Assembly (NCBI GenBank): GCA_022497155.1
Contig: MU385761.1
Coordinates: 62,001-126,000, forward strand
Origin: Whalleya microplaca
Taxonomy: Eukaryota; Ascomycota; Sordariomycetes; Xylariales; Xylariaceae
Direction of reading: 5' to 3'
Length of the DNA: 64,000 bases
Every line of letters begins with the position of its first letter. The stretch's first letter is position 1. This document shows, piece after piece, positions 37,201 to 46,280 of the stretch. The notes below the pieces were generated by a model, which saw only the letters and a list, made by a program, of their open reading frames with translations, made no database searches and was not told where the DNA came from. The translations under genes were made by a program, and so were the position numbers.

Positions 37201-37929
37201 TACTACGACAGCAGCCACAGTAATAGTATTCTTCTGAGGCGTGCTCAATGCGATAGTCCAGGCGAGCTCTATCATGCTAAACATCTTCGGGCAATAGCGA
37301 GACTAGTCAAGGCTGTTATAGCAAAATAAATACAGATAGACATACAGATTCAAGAATACTCCAGGTCGTGGTATCCATGGATGTTCTCCAAGCAAACCCG
37401 TTTTGGATTAAGCGCCCTCATCCAACGGAGTGCAAGTAGTTCAACAATCATCTTTGTTCATATGGTGGTTTCTTACACCGACAAGACAGTCCCTCTTTAA
37501 TGAGTGCTCTGAAATCCGCTGACAAGTGCAATGATTGTCTCTCGATTCTCTTCTCAGCGAAGATTCTGTATAGCCCAACGTCAGAATTCGGATCAATCTC
37601 GCTACATTCCCCAGCTCCTCTAAGATACCTAGGTATCTCATTGAGAGCGGGAGGAAGCTTTTCCGAAATACTATATCACACTCATCTGGGCCGTTGGTGG
37701 CGACTAAAATAGGTGATAGGGTACTTCAAGGTTTCTTCAAGCTTCCTGCAATATGTCTCTAGACTAGAAGCTGAGGCTCGTCTCGTTAGTTCAATTCAAC
37801 TGCAACCATATCTGTAGGGATGGCTTTTCCGCAACGCATATGATCAACGACAATCAATTACTTGAGAAATAAGCTACTAGACCAATTACCGAAATAGCGG
37901 CGTGCCAACACAGAAATTCCCACGGATCA
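34252..37929. other. Long gene-poor stretch, 3.7 kb
   Basis: AT-rich with no intact gene. On the minus strand, 36800-37280 holds two overlapping short open frames with a compositionally protein-like segment (ELPRDLDLFNDDEEPADYDP), which could be a decayed gene, but I cannot assign it. An SSR-like run and no element ends were otherwise seen. Confidence 0.5.
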
Positions 37930-40900
37930 TCAGATCAAAGATCCCACACTCCCGGTTTGTAGTTCATTCAATTCCAACTCTACCCCTGAATTTTGGCTGT
38001 TCTCTCCGTACGCCTTTTTCGGCGGTTTCAGAAGCCACGCCATTTTGCCCTCAATCTTCTTTTGTAGCTGCTCGGTGTTAGCGGGCAATCGGTAAAGAAC
38101 TGAGAATGAAAAGCAGTAAATACATCTTGGTCTCGCTTGAAGATGACCCATATGGTAAACGCGAGAAGGAAGGTTCCGATGGCAAATGGTAAATATAGCC
38201 ACCACGGCGGATTGGATGCAAGAATGTCGACATTCATTCCAAAGAGGCCCTATATTGTATAAGCGAGGAAGACGATATAATAATGACGAATATTACCGAG
38301 ATGAACGTTAAAGGAAGGAAGATGAACTGGGCAACATTGGAAAGTTAGTCAAGAGCCAAAATATCTTGTAGAGCTGCTATGCCGTACCGTAATCCAACTC
38401 AGGCGGCTCATGCTTGCTGAAGTCGTAGTGGATCTACGCGCTTCGTTGATTGATACCAGATTGAATTCCTGATCTTCGTAAGCCACGGAATTTCTACGGA
38501 TTACCCTGATACAAACCAGTTGGATAAGATTCCTTGACGTTTCGTCGAGTTGGTTGAGTTTTGCGTTAATGTTCTTCTGTAGATTATCTACGACTTGTAT
38601 CAGGCCTGGTAAAGCCTCAGTCTCATCGTGGCGGTAGGCGTACTGCTGGCCAAATCGCTTGGCCGCCGCCACCGTGTCCTGTACTGCGTTCTTCAGGTCG
38701 ATCCATTCATCTCCACCTTCCAATAAAGTATCTAATAGACTCGGGTCATTGCCCTTCTGGCGAAGGAGACGTTGACGCTGAATAGAACATCAGTATTAGC
38801 TCTTGTTAGTAGAAGTGAATGGAGTTGATATACAGACAACTGTAACCTCCTCTCTTTAAATTCGCATAATTTCAGCCATCTTTCCCCGAGTGTGACGATA
38901 AAGGTCTGATAGAAATCGATGCCATGACTGGGAATCCATAGATGTTCCAAATTGGTGAAATTCTTGATATATCTCCAGGAGTGAGTTCTATCATCAAGAA
39001 TGACATGCCATGCTATTTCAAGTGTTTCTTGACTTATACATTCATGCGGCCATTCAATAGGGATTCTGGCAGTGATCCTATAGTTCCATCGTATGCCGCC
39101 ATCCTTAGAATCAGAAAAATGATCTAATTTGATGGGTACTTTCTTGGACCCTACTGGCGTAGATATAGATGGAGGAAATTGTCTGATATAGTCAGCCAAA
39201 CTGTGACAATAAAACCGAGAAGATTACCATACAAAATATATCGTCCTGTAGACGGATAGCTTGTGGCAAATCTTGAGTCTTTGGCATCATAATCGTCAAT
39301 AAATCTCGCCGGATCTATTCCGTCCTTAAAGAGCCCTATGACTGCCGAACTTGGTTTCTTAAACACATCTAGCCACACGTGTCTCGGGATGTCCCTTGTT
39401 TCAGTAGAATGGGTAATCAGCAAACAGATCATCTCAGCCTGCTTCGTCCTGAAAGCTAATTGTAAAGGAGTAACGCCATTAAGGTCCTTTGAATCGACAT
39501 TCGCACCATATCGCACTAGGTCTCTCGCAATATCGAGGTTTTTTAACCAAGTTGCTCGATGCAAAGGAGTCCTCTTTTGAAAATCTTGGATGTTAGTATT
39601 GTACGGCTCTCTAGCATCGCTCTGATTCACTAGGAGAGTTCTAACTAGCTCCTGTTCTTGTGCCTCGACCAACAAGTGCAATGTTACTGTATCCGCGTCG
39701 CAAAGTTTTCTAACAACGCTTTTCTGATCGGCACTCAACGCCCACCAGAGTGGTGTACGGCCGTCGCTATCCCTGTGGTCTGCCCAATTGAGATATATTC
39801 TCTCTGTTAAGCCAAAATATGCCGCGATGTGCACTTCTGTCACATTCCGCGGGAATCTCTGGCTGTAGCCAAGTTGTGAGGTGTCTGTAACTGAGAACAC
39901 TTGGACAGATGCTTGCAAGGCGTGATCGGATGAAAAGGGAAAGCAGGGTTTATATACCCCTGAGTACTTCTTGTAGTGATGTCCCCAATAACGAGCCGAG
40001 TAATCGTAGAATGGCCATTGCTGAAGGCGTTTTTCAAAGAGTTCGTCTGTCTCGACGGGCCCGCTGTTGAATGTTTGCATGGAAACGTATTCCACACAAG
40101 ATGCTGCCAAAGAGTTCTCTGCCTCAGGAAACCAATGGTGTCCAGTTTTTTCTAGATATTCTTCAATATATATATGGGCAAATTGTACGTTGCTTTCCTC
40201 GTCGACTTCCAGGAGTCCCATGCAAATAGATAGCATTCGATCAACTTCGAACAGCTCGTTGTCTTTAGGCTCGCGACAATATGTTTCTACTGCAATTGCA
40301 TGCTGAAGTTCTCGCACCTTCAATGTTCTTTTGGCACATGTAAGCCATGAGAGGACCTTCATAGCAAGACGTTTGGGATCGGCCTCTTGTGCCACAATTC
40401 TTTTCATAGTTCGTTCAGCATAATATTTGAGTGATCTTTGTCTGCGCATCCAGTCATACTCAGAAGTATAGTCCAAAGTATAGGACTCCAAGCAGCTCGC
40501 AGCGGCGAAAAACCTGGGTATTATCAGCGTCAACTGTGAGGCAGCATGAGTTGTGATTAGCCACATACGTCCCAGTGTTATCTTCTATGGCTTCTCTGTG
40601 AATAACTTGCTGTAAGTTTGGGTTATCTCGTATGGAGGCGGGCATATCCTTTAGTTTGGCCTTGAAATATGTCTCAAGGTCGAGAGCATTCGTTTCAATT
40701 GGAATCTGCAAGCTGTTCTTGAATATTTGCTGAAGATCTGGTCTTGGGTTAGATGTCGCAAAAACGCTGATGTCTGCACCTTTTTGTAACTCCAATATTT
40801 CTGAAACGAGATCTTTGCAGTGATCATATGGGATCTCATCAAGTGCATCAATCGCTATGAAGACCCTTGAGTAACAAGCAATGACAAGTTGGAATACGTT

Positions 40901-41461
40901 CCACAGTTCGCTTAATGGTAAGAGAAATGACTCCTTTGGCGTATTCTTATGTCGGTCGTAGAAGTCATTTAGAATGATACGTGGGCGTGGCACATTGTCT
41001 GCTCGTTTCAATTGATTCAGCAAACAGACCAGCAAATGAGCGACTGTCTGCCTTTTGTCGTCTGGTGAATAACCATAAAGGTAAGCAATCCCGATTTTGT
41101 TGTCGTGCTGGCTATGAAATTTGTTGAAGAGATCTTCGATTACGACCGACGCGATGACTGATTTGCCCGAATCGGGTCTGCCTGGACAGAACAGTGTCTG
41201 ACCACTTGTATTCAACCATTTTTTGTAGATTGATGATCCAGTGAACCATTGTAGAGTTTCAGGATGTCGCTTGAAGAGGTGAAGGTGATACTCAGTTTCC
41301 CAATCGAAATAGTTGAGCCCGAAGATGATACCCTTGGGAAGAAGCTGCCTGTCTTTATCTGGCTTTTGATGATATTCCAAACTCGAGATGGTGTTTGGTT
41401 CGGCTTGATCGACTGTCTGTTCTAGGATAGGCTCCGAGTTTAGGGAGTAGTCTGAATCCAT
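37930..41461 (-). CDS. NACHT - ankyrin - CorA-like transmembrane fusion protein (NLR-like)
   Basis: Proposed eight exons: 41461-40569, 40513-39254, 39200-38834, 38777-38517, 38468-38388, 38326-38297, 38249-38124 and 38067-37930, about 1051 aa. Residues about 90-300 are a NACHT NTPase: Walker A GRPDSGKS (94-101), Walker B VFIAIDALDE (about 200-209) and FATSNPRPD in the sensor position. A winged-helix/linker region follows (VLSWLTCAKRTLKVRELQHA), then ankyrin repeats (TPLHRATWLKNLDIARDLV, TPLQLAFRTKQAEMICLLI). The last 330 residues match the fungal CorA-like domain: LADYIRQFPPSIS, ARIPIEWPHE, VSINEARRS, MSRLSWIT, FIFLPLTFIS, GLFGMNVD and a second membrane helix. All CorA-part introns fit. Only the ankyrin-to-CorA join (39253-39201) is uncertain, with a poor GTCTAC donor; two genes remain possible. 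No N-terminal effector domain is visible. Confidence 0.72.
40514..40568 (-). other. Intron between the NACHT and winged-helix/ankyrin parts
   Basis: A GTATGT donor and CCCAG acceptor, 55 bp. Splicing joins EDNTGT to FFAAASCLES and links two overlapping frames into one NACHT-ankyrin protein. Confidence 0.8.
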
Positions 41462-41788
41462 GTTTGCATTGCGATGCGGTTTTCAAAATCATATATTTTC
41501 TGGAAACGTCCAAAAATGAATGAATGAAGAATGAATCAACAATAATGAGTACCGTCCAAAGTATTTTACTCCGCGCGTGTGGCGGCGGGAGCTTCTTGTA
41601 ACAACAACGGGGCGCAGGATGCAGAATGGTTACATTGAGCAGCAACACCACCCGTGGAAGTGAATTACGATAGGCTACAATCACATGGAATAGTGTAAGC
41701 GACACATACAGACATATAACAATCCAGGATATAAGTGGGTATTTCTGCCTAACTCTTGCAGCTATCGACTATACATTTTATTAGTCTC
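41462..41788. promoter_or_regulatory. Short intergenic region upstream of the NLR-like gene
   Basis: 327 bp between the NLR-like start and the LSG1 stop, both on the minus strand. It holds the NLR promoter and the LSG1 3' end. No N-terminal exon for the NLR was found here. Confidence 0.5.
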
Positions 41789-43864
41789 TCAATCCAACAT
41801 CTTGTTATCGACCCGCTTCCCCTTTCCCCTAGACCCGCCCTTGAAATGCTTCTTGCTGGACCCGAGCTGGATATCCTTGGGATCCAAGCCCGTCTCGAGC
41901 GCGATCATAGCCCGAGCCTTGCGCCCACTGAGTTGCTTATCCTGTGCCTGCGCCTGTGCCTGCGCCTTCCCCTGCTCCGTGTACTTGTGGCTGAACGGCA
42001 TGGTCAGATGCCCGGCATTGCCGGCGCCGCCGGCGAAGAAGGTCTTGTCCAGCTTCTGGGACTTGTCGCCCGTGGGCAGGGCAAGGACCTCCGTGTCCGC
42101 CGTAGACTCGCCGTCGCCCTCGACGTCGAGCGCGTCCATGGCGGCAATCAGCGCTGCCCGCCGCTTCGCGGGCAGGTGGGCTGAGTCGTAGAGCTCGCGG
42201 TTGAACTCGCTGCCGTCTTCCCAACCGGGTGGCGGCTCCACGTACAGGAGCTTCCCGTTGACGTAGTCTTTGAGGATGACCCTCGCGGCTCTTGATTCGT
42301 CGGGCTGGCCGACACCTTGTGTTTTGAATCCTCGAGCCTTGGCATATGCCGACAGCAGCTCACTTGCAGTTGGAATGCCCGTCCCTCCTTCTTCCAGTGG
42401 ACGGGTCTTGATATGAATTCCGTAAATAGCCTCTAAGAATGGCTTAGGTATTCTATTGGTAACAAGACCAACGGGACCAATATACTCCCTGAGTTGATCG
42501 ATTGGTAAAACGCCATTGCAGACAAGGTCGGCCTTGGTCGTGGCGAAGTTGGGAAACACAAGACCAGGGCAATCGCACAAGATGACGCGATCACTCAAAT
42601 GAATGGTCTGAAAGTGTTTTGTCTTTCCAGGCGTTGCAGAAACAGATACTTTCTTCGCACCGATTAAGGCATTGATTGTTGATGACTTTCCGACATTAGG
42701 GTAACCAACCAGACCGATTTGTAGCTTTTTGTCCGGGTCTACCTACTGTCAGTGATTGTGATCGAATATTTAGTATTGATAATTACTCACCGTTAGGATC
42801 AGATGCATGATGGAGAAAAATATCTTCTAACTCTTCAACTGTCAAAATCCTGGTGTCATCATCGGTATCTTGACTAAGAGACACTCCAGAGTCTTGTCCG
42901 TCTTCTTCAGCTTCGTCCTCACTCCCTTCTTCTGAGGAATCGTTCGGCGCAGATCTGTGGATTGTCTTTGGATTGGAGGTTTCGCCATTGCGTGGCTCTT
43001 CGGGTTCGTCTTCCAAGTCGCGCTCATCAAGGAGCTGCTTAGCCAGACTTGCAGAGAAAAAACGATAAGCTATTCTCCTCTCTTTGAAGTGCTTCGCCCA
43101 TGCCTTTCTCTGCTTTGTCGTCATCATGTCTGCTTTGTTGACCAGCAACAAATTCTTCTTTTGCGCACCAACATCTTTCACATATCCTTCGAGATCTGCG
43201 GAGCGGAACATGAGTGGATTTCGAGCATCGACAATCTGAACAACCAGGTCTGATCTCTCGATAACCCGCCATAGCTGCCTCCATACTTCCAGATTGCGTT
43301 CAAACGGGGTCATAAGTAGGTCGTCGCTCTCCTGCAATTCGGCCAGCCCTCTTCGCCAGTTGAGGAAACTTTCTCTTTCTAATCGATCCAACTCTTCCGG
43401 GGTAGTGGACGAGTCCCACTTCGGCCGTCTCGGTACCGCCAAGCGGGCCTTGTGCTTGTTATGTTTCCCCAGGACTTGACGCTCTTCGGCTGCAGATAAA
43501 AGATATGGATTTCTCTGGTCCGTATGTACGATCTTCACGTTGTTCATCTTCTCAGCCGTAAAGTCGGTACCAGCCAGCTCGGCTGTGGCGAGGAATTCAT
43601 CGAGAGCGCCTTGCTCGGTTACAGAGCGCATCTTGACCCATGCTGCCTCTTTCTTGTCGTTCGTAATATACTATTTGAAGTCATTAGCTTTTGAAATAAG
43701 TACATGATTGGCATTTGAATGCACACCTCTTCGCCGGTTGAATGATTCACTCTCGTGACGGCGGACGAGCCCTTCCTGCGATCAGACCCTTTACCCTTCC
43801 CAAAGCGATCGTTCATCAGCGTATTGCCGAGTCCGACGGAATTCTTGGACTTGGCCAACGGCAT
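41789..43864 (-). CDS. LSG1: Large-subunit GTPase 1 (60S export and maturation, circularly permuted GTPase)
   Basis: Three exons, 43864-43727, 43670-42791 and 42738-41789, give 655 aa. LSG1 is the cytoplasmic GTPase that releases the export adaptor Nmd3 from late 60S ribosomal subunits. G motifs come in permuted order: NKAD (G4) in LLLVNKADMMTTKQR, then GYPNVGKSS (G1) and DCPGLVFP (G3), as in the YlqF/LSG1 class. The N-terminus MPLAKSKNSVGLGNTLMNDR is the usual LSG1 start, and VQIVDARNPLMFRS is conserved. An acidic insert (about residues 250-300) separates G4 from G1, as in eukaryotic LSG1. Exon 3 joins after an acceptor TAG to give SDPNDPDKKLQIGLVGYPN. The C-terminus is basic (KKHFKGGSRGKGKR). 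Divergent from LTV1. Confidence 0.95.
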
Positions 43865-44274
43865 CTTGGGCAGTCCAACAAAGTCTCCTATTGAATACTG
43901 AAGGATGAGATATCGAATAGTAGTTATTAAGTCGCTCTTGGTGTCGAAAACGTGTTGAAAGCCTGTTTATCCAGTAATCTCACAACCGGGTTGACGATGA
44001 AAGAATAATCGGGATGCTGAATACCTAATGGAGGGGCGATCATTTTTTGCGTCACTCGGCGCACGATAAGATCCCGATAAGGATATACCCCACCAAATTT
44101 TTTATCTGCAGCAGGTGCAACACCAAACCCTGAATCGAACCTGCCTCCCCGAATATACATATGTACGAATATTTGCATCGCAACTGCCCACAGCCACATC
44201 TACAATAAAATACCCACACGCACACGCGATTCCGCCGACTTCAGGAGCATCGCTGCTCCAACACACCACCCAAG
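43865..44274. promoter_or_regulatory. Shared divergent promoter of LSG1 and LTV1
   Basis: 410 bp separate the start codons of two ribosome-assembly genes reading in opposite directions, so both promoters must lie here. The LTV1 side is C/A-rich directly before the ATG. No specific ribosome-biogenesis element was confirmed by eye. Confidence 0.6.
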
Positions 44275-45704
44275 ATGCCGCGAGGAAAGTGGATGTACGT
44301 GAACCACCACCACCTCAACCAACTCGCTAATTCTACTTACATACATACGTGCATTACGCTAACGACACCCACTTGCACAGCGACAAGAAGACGGCCCAGC
44401 ACTTCACGCTGGTGCACCGGCCGCAGAATGACCCCCTGATCCACGACAGCGCGGCGCCGGCGATGGTGCTGAACCCGACGCCGCCGGCGAACGCGTCGAA
44501 CAAGGTCAAGAAGCTCGACGACCTGGCCTCCGAGCTGGGCGCCGACGAGGCCGCCCGCGTGCGCCCCAACGAGGGCGAGGCCGCCTCCTACGGCGTCTAC
44601 TACGACGACTCCGAGTACGACTACATGCAGCACCTGCGGGACCTGGACGGCGGCGGCGCCCCCGGCGGCGGCGTCGTGTTCGTGGAGGCCGATGCCGCTG
44701 GATCTAATAACAAGGGCAAAGGCAAGCAGAAGCAGAAGCAGCAGAGTCTGGAAGATGCGCTGCGTAACCTGGACGTGGCGGACGCGGAGCGCAAGAGGCG
44801 CGAGTTGCTCGACGAAGACATCCTGCCGTCGAAGAACCTGACCCACCTGACGTACCAGTCGCAGCAGGACATCCCCGACGCGATCGGGGGCTTCCAGCCG
44901 GATATGGACCCGCGCCTGCGGGAGGTGCTGGAGGCGCTCGAGGACGAGGAGTACGTGGACGACGACGACGATATCTTCGCGGAGCTGGCCAAGGACGGGC
45001 GCGAGCTGGATGACATCGAGTTCGAGGAGGAATTCGCTGACGATGACGGCTGGGAGTCCGACGACACGGCGAAGCCCGCTAAGGAGTACAACAGTCAAGA
45101 AGTGCCGAACTTAGTCCCCACAGCCAACGAACACGATGGCTCGGCGACGAAGAATGAGGACTGGCTCGAGGACTTCAAAGCATTCAAGAAAGACCAAAAG
45201 AAGACAGGCGGCGCCGCCAGGCCCGCGGCACCATCGCAGTCAGACCTGCAGTCCTCGCTAATGACGACAACAACAAACGGCGGGCGGCGAAAGAAGCGCA
45301 AGGGGGCACTGACGAGCGAGTCGGGGTACTCAATGACGTCCTCATCACTAGTGCGGACAGAGCAGCTGGGTATCCTCGACGCGCGCTTCGACAAGATCGA
45401 GGAGCAGTACAACGAGGACGAAGACGAAGACGGAGAAGACGACATGGCCTCGATGTCCGCGGTGTCCACAGCGTCGAGCGTCACGGGCCCCACGCGCCAC
45501 GACTTCGACGGCATCCTGGACGACTTCCTCGGCGGCTACTCCATGCACGGCAAGAAGCAGATCAAGAAGGGTAAGTGGAAGAGCGGGACGGACCAGCTGG
45601 ACGAGATCAGGCGGGAGCTGGGGCCGGCTCGGGTCCGCCCGAAGTACGGGCGGCCGTCTACTACCACCACCTCAGTCTCCGCCTCGGCGTCGGCGTCGAG
45701 GTGA
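44275..45704 (+). CDS. LTV1: 40S ribosomal subunit assembly and export factor
   Basis: Two exons, 44275-44294 and 44381-45704, give 447 aa. The 20-bp first exon encodes MPRGKWI across the splice (GTACGT donor, CTAAC branch point, CACAG acceptor) and restores the hallmark LTV1 start: [20 protein letters not shown] followed by PLIHD. LTV1 binds pre-40S particles and helps their nuclear export and head maturation. Beyond the start, the protein is mostly acidic and disordered ([22 protein letters not shown]), with conserved [20 protein letters not shown] near the middle and [18 protein letters not shown] and [18 protein letters not shown] blocks near the C-terminus. GC-rich throughout. A model starting at a later ATG would lose the conserved N-terminus. 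Confidence 0.95.
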
Positions 45705-45850
45705 CGCTATTCCACAAAATAAAATACCCACATAATTGATCTACGTACCATTCATGTATTTGATTTGACTTAGACTTGTTACACAAGAAAACTGAGTGAG
45801 CACTGTGCCATGTGATAAATAATTCTCTCTGAAAGACTTTGTTTTGCCGA

Positions 45851-46198
45851 TTATTTCTCAGGTAGCACGTTCATGTAATTGTCAATTCGCGTTATTGCTA
45901 CACATGTAATCGCTAGCACAGACACGAGATCTAGCCCACTAGGCCACACACCATACCAGGGCGCTTTACAATAAACCAACAGGTATATACCCTTCACAAA
46001 TGCCAATGTAATCTCCAAGGTGATGTTCACGATGACGAAGAAGATGATCTCCGGTTCGGTCAAACGGCGGCGTCGAAGAAGTTCTCCCTCTGTCTCTCTC
46101 TAACCTTGCGGGAAGATATGATATGACCACAGCGTGTGTATATCCTTCATTTACTTATTCCGGCTCGGCAGAAGGCGCCTGTTGTCCGACATCGTCAT
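45851..46198 (-). CDS. Possible small two- or three-helix membrane protein
   Basis: I propose exons 46198-46155 and 46097-45851 (GTAAAT donor, TTAGAG acceptor, 57-bp intron), giving 96 aa that starts MTMSDNRRLLPSRNKETEGE. A basic LLRRRR stretch is followed by hydrophobic segments: IIFFVIVNITLEITLAFV, GIYLLVYCKAPWYG, and LDLVSVLAITCVAIT. The second exon is an uninterrupted open frame whose own first ATG is late, which is why an upstream exon is needed. The unusual acceptor makes the model weak. No family recognised. It overlaps, in another frame, the in-frame extension found after the taxilin stop, so only one of the two may be real. Confidence 0.35.
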
Positions 46199-46280
46199 GG
46201 TTCCGTACGCCACCACTAAACCAGCGGAACAGACCTTCTAGACACTGGGGGAGTTCCGGCTGCCACTGGAGTGTATCGTC

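Noticed and set aside
36797..37284. Two minus-strand open frames as a hypothetical gene
   Set aside because: They overlap in different frames, lack a convincing start and no splice pair joins them cleanly; no family recognised.
44337..45098. Long minus-strand open frame opposite LTV1
   Set aside because: A shadow of the GC-rich LTV1 coding sequence, with Val/Leu/Arg-biased composition.
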